A DNA stretch of 64,000 bases from the NCBI RefSeq assembly GCF_015999265.1, contig NZ_JAEAGR010000001.1, forward strand, positions 310,001 to 374,000. Direction: 5' to 3'. The translations under genes were made by a program, and so were the position numbers. Of the stretch, positions 46,449 to 55,642 are shown in pieces. This DNA comes from Mobilitalea sibirica (GTDB lineage: Bacteria; Bacillota; Clostridia; Lachnospirales; Lachnospiraceae). Under the pieces are notes generated by a model. That model made no database searches, was not told where the DNA came from, and saw only the letters and a program-made list of their open reading frames with translations. The first letter of the stretch is position 1. The number at the start of each line of letters is the position of its first letter.

Positions 46449-47234
46449 ATGGAACAAAATGATAATAATATGGATAATATCACGTTATTTGTGAAATTAG
46501 GTATTATAATACTTAGTATTTTCGTAATTATTGGTCTGGGAATAACATTTCTTCCCGATGCAATCTCAGTTTCCACTTCAGGTAACAGGAGAGATCTGCC
46601 TATTTACAGTGTGGATACGGAGGAAAATCAAGTGGCATTAACCTTTGATACTGCATGGGGGAATGAGTATATCCAGACAATTCTTGATATATTAGCCAAG
46701 TATGATATAAAGGCTACATTCTTTATGACCGGTGAGTGGATTGAAAAATATCCGAAGGATGTGAAAAACATCTACGAACAAGGTCACGATCTGGGAAATC
46801 ACACAGAAAATCATAAACATATGTCCTTACTTTCCATCGAGGAATGTGCTAAGGAAATCATGCAGGCTCATAAACGGGTGAAAGAGCTGACAGGCTTTGA
46901 TATGAGCTTGTTTCGAGCACCCTTTGGCGATTACAATAATGCAGTGATTGGAGCGGCGAGGGATTGTGGATATTATTCGATACAGTGGGATATTGACTCC
47001 TTAGATTGGAAGGATTACGGCGCCGAAAACATCGTGAATAAAACGGTTTATCATAAGAAGCTTAACAAAGGCTCCATTCTTCTATTTCATAACGGAGCCA
47101 AATACACTCCGCAGGCATTGGAGAAGGTAATTGTCGGACTACAGGATAAAGGCTATGAGATTGTTCCTGTCTCTCAGCTGATACACAAAGGGGAACATAC
47201 GATTGATCAAAAGGGAAGGCAGTATAAGATGTAG
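46449..47234 (+). CDS. Polysaccharide deacetylase, PdaB-like, membrane-anchored
   Basis: A 261-residue NodB-domain deacetylase with one N-terminal TM (residues ~13-35; FVKLGIIILSIFVIIGLGI). Catalytic motif 1 is ALTFDTAWG (Asp base; the usual second Asp is replaced by Ala-Trp, as in PdaB-like proteins), motif 2 is GNHTENH (metal His pair), motif 3 is RAPFGDYN, and the final motif is LLFHNG. It removes acetyl groups from cell-wall sugars; PdaB relatives act in spore cortex or wall maturation. The start at ATG 46449 is preferred over an upstream TTG (46389), which would place 20 odd residues ahead of the TM; its ribosome site is weak. Confidence 0.85.
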   Translation: MEQNDNNMDNITLFVKLGIIILSIFVIIGLGITFLPDAISVSTSGNRRDLPIYSVDTEENQVALTFDTAWGNEYIQTILDILAKYDIKATFFMTGEWIEKYPKDVKNIYEQGHDLGNHTENHKHMSLLSIEECAKEIMQAHKRVKELTGFDMSLFRAPFGDYNNAVIGAARDCGYYSIQWDIDSLDWKDYGAENIVNKTVYHKKLNKGSILLFHNGAKYTPQALEKVIVGLQDKGYEIVPVSQLIHKGEHTIDQKGRQYKM

Positions 47235-47439
47235 AGGTGATATCACATATGAGCCGATACTGTATCTGTCTGAGATGCAAATAGGGATAAGTATACCCCG
47301 GAATCATAGGAGATGAAGGAACTTAAGGGTATGAGACTGTTTCATTATTTCATCGAGAAGCTACGTTGTGGATCATAAGAGAAGACAGCTTGAGAAATCA
47401 ACATAAATAATGTTTAACAGTGAAAATATTGTAATCTAT

Positions 47440-47484
47440 AGGTATCTTGTAACAGGATGAATATTGTTTCAAGATACCTTTTTA
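47440..47484 (+). terminator. Terminator after deacetylase gene, repeated at 52616
   Basis: AGGTATCTTG (47440-47449) pairs with CAAGATACCT (47470-47479) followed by TTTT. Together with its left flank it resembles the sequence at 52600-52666. The rest of the 47235-47593 gap shows only the small hydrophobic frame at 47489-47554. Confidence 0.75.
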
Positions 47485-47488
47485 CAAT

Positions 47489-47554
47489 TTATTTAAGAAG
47501 GACTAGCAACAATGCCGTTATCAGTATCAAGATAAAGATAAAGGTGGAAGCCAT
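47489..47554 (-). CDS. Possible tiny hydrophobic peptide or transporter remnant
   Basis: On the minus strand an ATG at 47554 opens a 21-codon frame reading MASTFIFILILITALLLVLLK, a single hydrophobic helix with a terminal Lys. In frame before the ATG are NRVLG and then a stop. There is no good ribosome site. It could be a relic of the last helix of a permease, a small membrane peptide, or chance in AT-rich DNA. I cannot decide among these. Confidence 0.2.
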   Translation of the reverse strand: MASTFIFILILITALLLVLLK

Positions 47555-47593
47555 TCCAAGTACTCTGTTTTATGAACTGTATATAATGTAGTG

Positions 47594-48433
47594 CTAACCG
47601 TTCTTTGGATGTTGATTATGTTTTTTGTAGAGTAATGGGGTAGTATGCATGAGTTTCTTAAAATGCTTATTAAAGGCAGAGGTATCCCGAAATCCACAGG
47701 AATATGAAATCTCTGTAACGGAAAGATTGGTTTCTATAAGCATTTTCTGTGATACGCTAATCCGATAATTGATTAAGTACTGTTGAGGAGAAGTTCCTAT
47801 TAAACTCATAAACAGTTTATATAAGTAAGTTCGATCAATATGTAGATAATTAGCGATATCAGTAATTTTAATATGATAGGTATAATTGTTATGTATGTAA
47901 TTTAAGGCTTTTTCGATAAGAGCTTTATTAAGTATTTTTGAAGAATTGGGTGAATGAATAAACATATGGGAGAAGCAGAGATAGAGTTGACTTAAAAGCG
48001 TAAGCTCATTACCCTTTCTTTCAATAGAAAGTCTAATCAAGGAGAGAAAGTCATTCCAGAGAAGTCCATTGCTTTGATCCGCAAATATATGATTTGATGG
48101 GGTAAGTCCACAACTTTGAAGGATAGCTCTGACATCATATCCATCAAAACCAATCCAGCAGTATTCCCAAGGGTCTTGTGTATCGGCGGTATAGATGGTT
48201 GTTTCGCCTGGATAGATTAAAAACCCTTCACCAGCTTTTAATAAATAGGTTTTATCATTTACAGTATAGGAACCCTTTCCATGCCGAATATAATGGATTA
48301 GGTAATGAGGACGGATTGCAGGTCCAAAGGAATGTGAAGGCAGACACTGTTCATGGCCGCAATGATAAAGAACAAGAGGTCTGTTTTTAGTAATTGTTTC
48401 TTCCGGCCTAATAATAAATTCCAAGCTTTTCAC
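47594..48433 (-). CDS. AraC family transcriptional regulator
   Basis: A 279-residue regulator with an N-terminal AraC-type cupin ligand-binding domain (residues ~20-160; RHGKGSYTVNDKTYLLKAGEGFLIYPGE) and a C-terminal double helix-turn-helix (~180-275; IKITDIANYLHIDRTYLYKLF and VTEISYSCGFRDTSAFNKHFKK). Such regulators sense sugars. It is transcribed away from the GH4 gene, with 126 bases between starts, so it most likely controls the GH4/GH95 genes in response to a released sugar such as galactose, melibiose or a fucosylated glycan; that is inference. Confidence 0.93.
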   Translation of the reverse strand: MKSLEFIIRPEETITKNRPLVLYHCGHEQCLPSHSFGPAIRPHYLIHYIRHGKGSYTVNDKTYLLKAGEGFLIYPGETTIYTADTQDPWEYCWIGFDGYDVRAILQSCGLTPSNHIFADQSNGLLWNDFLSLIRLSIERKGNELTLLSQLYLCFSHMFIHSPNSSKILNKALIEKALNYIHNNYTYHIKITDIANYLHIDRTYLYKLFMSLIGTSPQQYLINYRISVSQKMLIETNLSVTEISYSCGFRDTSAFNKHFKKLMHTTPLLYKKHNQHPKNG

Positions 48434-48559
48434 TCCTTATTCTAATCAGATATCAGTCATCATATTGACAATAATATGAAACATATGACAAAGTATTTTT
48501 CTGCTAATTATTATATAATAATGCTGAAATTAATGCAAATGATCTGGAGGAAAAAGATT

Positions 48560-49882
48560 ATGGTTAAGATAACCTTTATGGGAGCTGGAAGCACTGTATT
48601 TGCTAGAAACGTCCTGGGTGACTGCATGTGTACTCCGAGTTTATGGGATGCAGAGATAGCATTATATGATATTGATCCGATAAGACTTTCAGAATCAGAA
48701 ATTATTCTAAAAGCAATCAACAAAAGTATAAATTTAAACAGAGCGGTAATTAAGACCTATCTAGGCGTTATTAACAGAAAGGAAGCCTTAAGAGGTGCAA
48801 ATTTTGTTGTAAATGCGATTCAGGTTGGCTTTTATGATCCGTGTACGATTACAGATTTTGAGATACCCAAAAAATATGGCTTAAAACAGACGATTGGTGA
48901 CACCCTTGGTATTGGTGGAATTATGCGGGGACTTAGGACAATACCTGTTTTAAAGGATTTTGCGCGGGAAATGGAGGAGGTTTGTCCACAGGCTTTGCTT
49001 TTAAACTATACAAACCCAATGTCGATACTTACCGGATATATGCAACGATATACGAATGTGAAAACCATTGGTTTGTGTCACAGCGTACAAATCTGTTCTG
49101 AAACTTTGTTGAAAAACCTTGGCATGGAGGACAAGTTAGAAGGCAGAAGTGATCTGATTGCAGGAATAAATCACATGGCCTGGCTATTAGAGATAAAAGA
49201 CAAGGAGGGGAATGATTTATATCCTGAAATCAAATTCCGCGCCGAACAAAAGAATAATACCCAAAAGCATAATGATATGGTTCGTTTCGAATACATAAAG
49301 CGTCTAGGGTATTATTGTACGGAATCCAGTGAACATAACGCCGAATACAACCCCTTCTTTATCAAATCAAAATATCCGGAATTGATCGATCGATATCAGA
49401 TTCCTTTGGATGAATATCCAAGAAGATGTATCAAGCAGATAAAAGGATGGGAAAATGAGAAGAACAGCATACTCCAGGATGGTCAGATTACACACCAACG
49501 TTCTCAAGAATATGCATCCTATATAATGGAGGCAATTGTAACCAATAAGCCGATTAAAATTGGAGGAAACGTCTTAAATACAGGACTTATTGATAATCTT
49601 CCGGCAGATGCATGTGTTGAAGTGCCTTGTCTCGTGGATGCACAGGGAATTCATCCATGCCATATTGGAAGGCTTCCGGTGCAACTAGCTGCAATGAATA
49701 TGACTAACATAAATGTACAACTAATGACCATTGAAGCCGCAATCACCGGAAGGAGAGATAGTATCTATCAGGCAGCTATGATGGATCCGCATACGTCAGC
49801 TGAATTATCTATCGATGATATTGTGAGTATGTGTGATGAACTTATTGATACCCATGGAGATTATATGAAAGAATACCGATAA
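48560..49882 (+). CDS. GH4 family alpha-galactosidase
   Basis: A 440-residue NAD- and metal-dependent glycosidase. The Rossmann start is MVKITFMGAGSTVFARNVLGD. Residues NYTNPM and GLCHSVQ are active-site segments; the CHSV form is the one associated with alpha-galactosidases (MelA type), unlike the CN(V/I)P form of phospho-glycosidases. NHMAW carries the metal-ligand histidine. The mechanism involves oxidation at C3 and elimination. The ATG at 48560 is chosen after CTGGAGG; an in-frame ATG at 48476 would add 28 residues without similarity. No signal peptide, so it acts on imported oligosaccharides. It is divergent from the AraC gene and upstream of GH95. Confidence 0.9.
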   Translation: MVKITFMGAGSTVFARNVLGDCMCTPSLWDAEIALYDIDPIRLSESEIILKAINKSINLNRAVIKTYLGVINRKEALRGANFVVNAIQVGFYDPCTITDFEIPKKYGLKQTIGDTLGIGGIMRGLRTIPVLKDFAREMEEVCPQALLLNYTNPMSILTGYMQRYTNVKTIGLCHSVQICSETLLKNLGMEDKLEGRSDLIAGINHMAWLLEIKDKEGNDLYPEIKFRAEQKNNTQKHNDMVRFEYIKRLGYYCTESSEHNAEYNPFFIKSKYPELIDRYQIPLDEYPRRCIKQIKGWENEKNSILQDGQITHQRSQEYASYIMEAIVTNKPIKIGGNVLNTGLIDNLPADACVEVPCLVDAQGIHPCHIGRLPVQLAAMNMTNINVQLMTIEAAITGRRDSIYQAAMMDPHTSAELSIDDIVSMCDELIDTHGDYMKEYR

Positions 49883-49963
49883 TTGGATTTTACAGAAGAA
49901 ACGAACAACAGTTTAAAAAAGTTTCGTATTATGAGTTTTTTTGATATCATTGAAGTATAAAGT

Positions 49964-50203
49964 AAAGGAATTAAGAAGGTCAAAATTAAAGTACGTGGAT
50001 ATTGCCAAGGTGACTTTGAGATTAAGACCGCCTGGGATGGCAAGCCACTTGGTACGATATCGGTAGGATTTTCGAATGTATGGAAGGATTATTCAGCAGT
50101 TATAGCAATACCGGATGGGATTCAAGCACTGTATTTTACATATATTGGTCAGGGAAGTGCAAGTTTTACTTCCTATACTTTGGAATATAAGGGATTAATC
50201 TGA
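49964..50203 (+). pseudogene. Remnant of a C-terminal CBM6-like module
   Basis: A frame open from just after a stop at 49958-49960 to TGA at 50201-50203, with no start codon, reads SKGIKKVKIKVRGYCQGDFEI... It continues with AWDGKPLGTISVGF, DYSAVIAIPDGIQALYFTYIGQGSASF and SYTLEYKGLI. This is the end of a CBM6-type module as found at the C-terminus of GH43-type arabinofuranosidases/xylosidases (family judged from memory). Everything upstream of the module is gone: only ~80 bases separate it from the GH4 stop. It shows that an additional hemicellulase once lay between the GH4 and GH95 genes. Confidence 0.7.
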
Positions 50204-50233
50204 TTTTGAGGGTTATGTAGCGGGAGGAAACAG

Positions 50234-52480
50234 ATGAATAAATTATGGTATAAAGAACCGGCAAATGTCTGGGAGGAGGCACTACCAATTGGAAATGGTT
50301 CCTTGGGTGCTATGATTTTTGGTGGAGTTAAGGAGGAAGTTCTTCAACTTAATGAGGATAGTATCTGGTATGGACCGCCTATCGATCGAAATAATCCAGA
50401 TGCATTAAAACATCTTAATAAAGTTCGTAAATTGATACTAGAAGGAAATATACCTGAGGCTGAGAATCTGCTTACCTATGCTTTTTCTGGGACGCCAGCA
50501 ACCCAAAGACCATATCAGCCCTTGGGCTATATGAGCGTACGATTTCATGGATTAGATAATGTGCATAACTACCGGAGAGAACTGGATATCTCGGAGGCGC
50601 TTCATAACGTTAGCTTTTCGATATCTGAGAATAACGAAATTAAAATCTCGAGAGAAACCTTTGCAACTGCTAAAGACCGAGTGATAGTTATGAAGATTGA
50701 ATCAACAGAAAATAATCTAAATGTTGATATTACGCTTCACCGAGGTTTATTCTACAATCGTGTTTATGGATATTCAGATGATTCAATTGCACTGGATGGT
50801 AATCTTGGGGAAGGTGGTATTGACTTTGTTGTTATGGCTAGGGCTCAGGCTGATGAAGGAATTGTAAAGGTTATTGGCGAGCATTTAATAATACGAGATG
50901 CCAAAGTAGTTACGGTATACCTAGCAGCTGTTTCTTCCTTTTATTATCCTATAAAGTCAGACGATTATAAATACGAGGCTCTTACTAAGCAAACGGATAA
51001 GCTTCTTACGTCAGCGGTTAATAGGGGTTATAATGCATTGAAAGAACGTCATATAAAAGACTATAAATCGTTATTTGATCGAGTGAAGCTACAGTTAGAA
51101 TATGATAAAGAGTTTGATTTAATGACGACCGCAGAAAGATTAAGTCGAATTGCTGAAAATCATATCGATCATGGGCTTATCATGCTATATTTCCAATTCG
51201 GACGATATCTTATGATATCAGGTAGTAGACCGGGAGGCCTTCCGCTTAATCTGCAAGGATTATGGAATAAGGATTTTGATCCGGCTTGGGGCAGTAAATA
51301 TACAATAAACATTAATACAGAGATGAATTATTGGCCGGCAGAGACCTGTAATCTATCGGAGTGTCATCAACCTTTATTTGATCTACTTGAGCGTATGGTA
51401 GAAAAGGGCAAGATAACTGCTCAGAAGATGTACGGTTGTCGAGGTTTTTTAGCTCATCATAATACAGATTTATACGCAGACACTGCTCCACAGGATATCT
51501 ATATTCCAGCAACATACTGGGTAATGGGAGCTGCATGGCTATGTACTCATATCTGGGAGCACTATCTCTTTACTAAAAATGAGTTGTTCTTAAAAAGAGC
51601 ATATTCCATTCTCAAAGAAGCATGCCTATTCTTTATTGATTTTTTAATAGAGGATAAAGGTTATCTCTTAACATGTCCTTCCGTATCTCCCGAGAATACA
51701 TATATTTTGCCAACAGGGGTAAGGGGTTGTGTCTGTGCAGGTTCCTCTATGGATACCCAAATTTTATATGATTTATTTACCTGCTTTAATAAAACAGCAT
51801 GTATTTTAGGAGAGGATGAAGAATTACGACAACAGATAGAGGATATGAAAAATAAACTGGTGCCGATATCTATTGGAAAGTATGGACAGATTATGGAGTG
51901 GCGGGAGGATTATGAGGAGGCAGAACCGGGGCACCGTCATATTTCACATCTTTATGCTTTATATCCCTCCCAGCAAATTACGGTAGACGGTACGCCAGAA
52001 TTAGCGGAAGCTGCAAAAGTAACTTTAAGTAGAAGATTAGCTCATGGAGGCGGACATACTGGCTGGAGCAGAGCATGGATTATCAATATGTATGCTAGGT
52101 TATGGGATGGAGAAAATGCTTATGAGCATCTGGTAAAAATATTGACAAAATCAACCCTTACAAATTTATTTGATAATCATCCTCCTTTTCAAATCGATGG
52201 GAACTTTGGTTCCACTGCTGCAGTGGCAGAGATGCTTGTTCAAAGTAGTGAAGAACGTATTGTTTTATTACCTGCTTTACCAAAGGTATGGACGAAAGGA
52301 AAGGTATCGGGACTTTGCGTTCGGGGAGGTTCAGAGATATCTATTTCTTGGAAGGATGGAAAGCTTACTCATGTATCTTTAGATCCAAAACAATCTTTTA
52401 CAACCAATTTAGTATATAAAAGACAGGAAAAAAAGATTGATTTAGTAAGTGGCGAAAGAATTGAAATTATCTGGACGTAA
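50234..52480 (+). CDS. GH95 family glycoside hydrolase (alpha-L-fucosidase type)
   Basis: A 748-residue enzyme. The N-terminal beta domain opens LWYKEPANVWEEALPIGNGSLGAMIFGG, the GH95 start, and is followed by an (alpha/alpha)6 barrel. TININTEMNYWPAE carries the two Asn residues that activate water in this family, SVSPENTY lies near the acid/base glutamate, and QIDGNFG supplies the catalytic-site Asp. It removes alpha-1,2-L-fucose (some members L-galactose) with inversion, from xyloglucan or mucin-type glycans. No signal peptide; cytosolic. It is 31 bases past the CBM6 remnant, preceded by GGGAGG. With GH4 and AraC it forms a small glycan-decoration locus. Confidence 0.93.
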   Translation: MNKLWYKEPANVWEEALPIGNGSLGAMIFGGVKEEVLQLNEDSIWYGPPIDRNNPDALKHLNKVRKLILEGNIPEAENLLTYAFSGTPATQRPYQPLGYMSVRFHGLDNVHNYRRELDISEALHNVSFSISENNEIKISRETFATAKDRVIVMKIESTENNLNVDITLHRGLFYNRVYGYSDDSIALDGNLGEGGIDFVVMARAQADEGIVKVIGEHLIIRDAKVVTVYLAAVSSFYYPIKSDDYKYEALTKQTDKLLTSAVNRGYNALKERHIKDYKSLFDRVKLQLEYDKEFDLMTTAERLSRIAENHIDHGLIMLYFQFGRYLMISGSRPGGLPLNLQGLWNKDFDPAWGSKYTININTEMNYWPAETCNLSECHQPLFDLLERMVEKGKITAQKMYGCRGFLAHHNTDLYADTAPQDIYIPATYWVMGAAWLCTHIWEHYLFTKNELFLKRAYSILKEACLFFIDFLIEDKGYLLTCPSVSPENTYILPTGVRGCVCAGSSMDTQILYDLFTCFNKTACILGEDEELRQQIEDMKNKLVPISIGKYGQIMEWREDYEEAEPGHRHISHLYALYPSQQITVDGTPELAEAAKVTLSRRLAHGGGHTGWSRAWIINMYARLWDGENAYEHLVKILTKSTLTNLFDNHPPFQIDGNFGSTAAVAEMLVQSSEERIVLLPALPKVWTKGKVSGLCVRGGSEISISWKDGKLTHVSLDPKQSFTTNLVYKRQEKKIDLVSGERIEIIWT

Positions 52481-52946
52481 TTGATATTAAAATATTCATG
52501 GAGAGATATTTATCAATCAATCGTACCAATCTATGCCATGGATATACGTAGGATCATACGGGCGGATTGAGAAACAGAGAAAAGTAATGTAAAAAAATTT
52601 ATAATATGTTAAACTATAGGTATCTGGCAACATGATGAAATTTGTGTTTCCGATACCTATTTTATAAATATGTAGAGTTTTGATAAACCATGAGATTAAG
52701 GCGATAAAAGATAAATTATTTATTTCAGTGAAACATAAAGAAGATTATTTTATTTGATTCTTATGTTAAGAATCTATACGGAAGAAAATGATTATGGTTT
52801 TTATCTTGATAAGGCTTATGAATAAATTGAGCTATCTCAGAAAGAGTATAAGTCCTTGCGAAGGATAAGAATACTCCCGTAGATTAATTGTAGTTGAAAA
52901 GATATAAAAGTTCTTTTACAGCACGAAAAGGATATGGAGGATTCAT
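52481..52946. other. Gap between GH95 and DnaJ-GGDEF-like genes
   Basis: A 466-base AT-rich gap. It contains the repeated terminator-like hairpin (52616-52666) and a short TCCTT-GCG-AAGGA hairpin near 52855. A 20-codon frame around 52764 has no support. Confidence 0.5.
52616..52666 (+). terminator. Terminator-like hairpin after GH95, second copy of the 47440 element
   Basis: ATAGGTATC (52616-52624) pairs with GATACCTAT (52652-52660), followed by TTTAT. The loop text (AACA-GATGAA-TTGT-TTC) and the left flank (GGATCATA..., TTGAGAAA) match the copy at 47440 imperfectly. Confidence 0.65.
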
Positions 52947-54155
52947 ATGATGGGCAGCGTTGACTATTATAAAATTTTACAGGTACATTACCTTGCAGAA
53001 CCTGAAGTGATAGAAAGTGCTTATAAAAGATTGGCAAAGAAATATCATCCGGACGTAAGTAAAGCAAAAGATTCCGACATAAGGATGAAGCAAATTAACG
53101 AGGCATATGAAGTATTAAGTGATGCTAATAAAAGAAAAAAATATGATGCAGAGAAAGACACGAAGCAAGATAATGTTGAAAATAAAAATTCAAAAAAAAT
53201 AGATGAAGCGAGTGTTATTCCAGCAAAAATAATCCTGGACAAGTATTTTACATATATCAAGGACAGAGATTTTACGAATGCTTATGAACTTATATCAAGC
53301 ATAGAGAAAAAAAATATATCATTAGAGGATTTTATAAAATGGCAATGTGTTGTATCAAAAATTTTTCATCTTCAAGACTTTGACTGTAAAGCAAGTAAGG
53401 TAGATGAAAATATCATGTTAAGTGGTTTGATATACGGAAAAGTAATCGATTTTACAGTTGTAACAATAGAACATAATTTAGTAATGAATCGACTGGAAAA
53501 AGACATAATCAGCAAAAAAGTGGTACTTGAGAAACGGGGTTGGCACATTAATATAGGTTATCAAGATTTAAAGCCCTTCATTGCGAAACTTGAGGAACTA
53601 AATGAATTATTGACAGCAAAGTCAGTAATAAATGAAATGATTGAAGTTTATGGCAATACAGATTATTTAACCGGCTTGCTAAACAAAAAAGGTTTTATTG
53701 AAGTGACTGAGAAAGAGGTGTGGCGATATAACAGATATGGAAACACTTTTTCGATTATGTTGCTTGAAATTGATTATAGGAATAAAAATGCTAGTGGATG
53801 GCAAGAGTTTAGACATTATTCTATTGAATGGGTAAGTAAAATATTAAAAGATAATTTTAGAAAACTTGATTCAATAGGTAGATGGGGAGAAACAAGCTTC
53901 ATAATTCTGATGCCGGAAACGAATTTGAGCAATAGTATTAAAGCTGCTTTAAAAATTAATAAAATCTTTACGACACAGGAATTTTTATTTAACAACAAGA
54001 TTTACAAGCTTAAAATATGTATAGGGATTGAGGAGTTTAAAGATTCTCTGGTAAAAACCCTAGAAGTATTGCATCATTATACCGGTATTGCTAAAAAGTG
54101 TGGAGATAACTGTATAGTGAGTTCCATTGGAAATATATGTGATAATCAATCTTAA
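52947..54155 (+). CDS. J-domain protein with degenerate GGDEF domain
   Basis: A 402-residue fusion. Residues 6-66 are a J domain with the HPD motif at 34-36 (KKYHPDVSK) that stimulates DnaK. A charged linker follows. Residues ~92-205 form an NTF2-like or unassigned alpha/beta region ([14 protein letters not shown]). Residues ~236-395 resemble a GGDEF domain: [23 protein letters not shown], and [13 protein letters not shown] where GETSF stands for GGDEF. The loss of the catalytic glycine and acidic residues means no cyclase activity is expected, but GTP or c-di-GMP sensing is conceivable. No TM, so cytosolic. TGGAGG precedes the ATG. No partner genes are adjacent; two hairpins follow. Confidence 0.82.
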   Translation: MMGSVDYYKILQVHYLAEPEVIESAYKRLAKKYHPDVSKAKDSDIRMKQINEAYEVLSDANKRKKYDAEKDTKQDNVENKNSKKIDEASVIPAKIILDKYFTYIKDRDFTNAYELISSIEKKNISLEDFIKWQCVVSKIFHLQDFDCKASKVDENIMLSGLIYGKVIDFTVVTIEHNLVMNRLEKDIISKKVVLEKRGWHINIGYQDLKPFIAKLEELNELLTAKSVINEMIEVYGNTDYLTGLLNKKGFIEVTEKEVWRYNRYGNTFSIMLLEIDYRNKNASGWQEFRHYSIEWVSKILKDNFRKLDSIGRWGETSFIILMPETNLSNSIKAALKINKIFTTQEFLFNNKIYKLKICIGIEEFKDSLVKTLEVLHHYTGIAKKCGDNCIVSSIGNICDNQS

Positions 54156-54360
54156 TGACAACTTAATTATGACTGTATGGCATGCTGAATTATGTTTAAG
54201 ATAACATAACATATTGATTGTGTTTACAATATATTAAGTAAATGAAGGAAGGAAAAATAAGATTTAAAATACGATTTATTTTCCTTGGAAAATATTCTAT
54301 AATATTTTCGTGATGACGATGAAATACAAAGAAAACCTTAATATCCGAAGAACATGCTAC

Positions 54361-54400
54361 ATAGGACTTGTGTCTATGCTATTGACATAAGTCCTATTTA
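54361..54400 (+). terminator. Terminator-like hairpin after J-domain gene
   Basis: ATAGGACTTGTGTC (from ~54361) pairs with GACATAAGTCCTAT (14 bp, one G-T wobble) around TATGCTATT, followed by TTAAAT. It is 205 bases past the J-domain stop. Confidence 0.6.
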
Positions 54401-54499
54401 AATCAAAGAGCAGCATATAATAAAGTATATTTTAGTTATTTCAGCACGAATAATAGTGACTTTTGGCACTACAAAATTCTATATTTTTAGAATAGAATA

Positions 54500-54610
54500 A
54501 ACATATGCCAATAAGTAATTTCATTGATTGGTATGCTCTTCCCCTTCCCCTAAATAGAACAGCTAACCCAAAAAACGCCTGGCCCTCCCCTTGCCCAGGC
54601 GTTTTTTGAT
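54500..54610 (+). ncRNA. Candidate C-rich small RNA with its own terminator
   Basis: A stand-alone intrinsic terminator (AAAAAACGCCTGG 54570-54582 with CCAGGCGTTTTTT 54595-54607) ends a 110-base stretch that encodes no protein. Upstream lie a possible -35 TTGGCA (54463-54468) and -10 TAGAAT (54488-54493, 19-base spacer). The predicted RNA has a 5' hairpin (CATATGCCAAT/ATTGGTATG, 54502-54535), an unpaired CTCTTCCCCTTCCCC tract (54536-54550), and CCCTCCCC in the terminator loop (54583-54590). C-rich single strands are the seeds by which Gram-positive sRNAs bind Shine-Dalgarno sequences. Confidence 0.55.
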
Positions 54611-54765
54611 TGAAGAAATTACTACGTTATGCAAAAGGCACTTAATTTGATTACTTACGGCACTGTCTAATTTAATTTTGTTCCTTTATGATACTATTAT
54701 CAAAAAATTAATTAGAAATATAAATAGAACAAATGAAAGATTATGAAGAATGGAGAAAAAATCAA

Positions 54766-55365
54766 ATGACAAAAGACTTTTTTAAGGCAATAGAAGAAAG
54801 GAGAACATTTTATGAAATAAGTAAGGAGAGTGTGCTCTCTAATGATGAAATAAAAGAAATCATTGAGCATGCGGTAAAATATACACCGTCTGCCTTTAAT
54901 TCACAAAGTGCCAGAGTAGTATTGTTAACAGGAAAACATCATGATAAGTTATGGAATATTACAAAAGAAACATTAAGAAAGATAATAACGCCGGACCAAT
55001 TCACGTCTACCGAGGAAAAAATAAATTCATTTCAAAATGGTTTTGGTACGGTTTTATTCTTTGAAGATAATAATGTAATAGAAACTCTTCAGCAACAGTT
55101 TGCTTTATACAAGGATAATTTTTTGACTTGGTCCCAACAATCAAGCGGTATGCTTCAGTTTGTACTTTGGACTGCGTTAGAAATTGGAGGATTTGGTGCA
55201 TCGTTACAGCATTATAATGAACTGATTGAATTAAAAGTGAAAGAAGAATGGAATATACCAAATAGTTGGAAACTTATTGCACAAATGCCTTTTGGTAAGC
55301 CGACAGCCAGTCCTGTAGATAAACAGTTTCTGCCATTAGAAGAGCGCATTGAGTATTATATATAA
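54766..55365 (+). CDS. Nitroreductase family protein
   Basis: A 199-residue FMN-dependent oxidoreductase. It begins TKDFFKAIEERRTFYEI (the RR-T FMN-phosphate motif); YTPSAFNSQSARVVLL forms the second FMN contact, and GFGASLQHYN and the final MPFGKPTASP are typical of the Frp/YdgI-like group. It reduces quinones or nitro compounds with NAD(P)H, in the cytosol; physiological substrate unknown. The start at ATG 54766 follows TGGAG; an in-frame ATG at 54733 has no ribosome site. It heads a run of redox-defence genes. Confidence 0.9.
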   Translation: MTKDFFKAIEERRTFYEISKESVLSNDEIKEIIEHAVKYTPSAFNSQSARVVLLTGKHHDKLWNITKETLRKIITPDQFTSTEEKINSFQNGFGTVLFFEDNNVIETLQQQFALYKDNFLTWSQQSSGMLQFVLWTALEIGGFGASLQHYNELIELKVKEEWNIPNSWKLIAQMPFGKPTASPVDKQFLPLEERIEYYI

Positions 55366-55642
55366 ATTATACATAGGAATACGATAATCTAATATAAGAT
55401 AGTATTTAAATCTTAGGTATACTAGAAAGCGATACCTTTGAAGTAAGTAATGGATAACGGAACAGCAGATTCATAAAAAAAAGTGTAATAGATCAAACAA
55501 AGCTACAATAGGATGTGAACAGTATGCCTTTTCCACACGAAATATAAGTACGGGATAAAAAACAAGAACAGTTTATAAATTTGTAGAAAAGGGAACCTTT
55601 TTACTTGTTGTAGACGATAAAATAATAAAATGGAGAGATATC

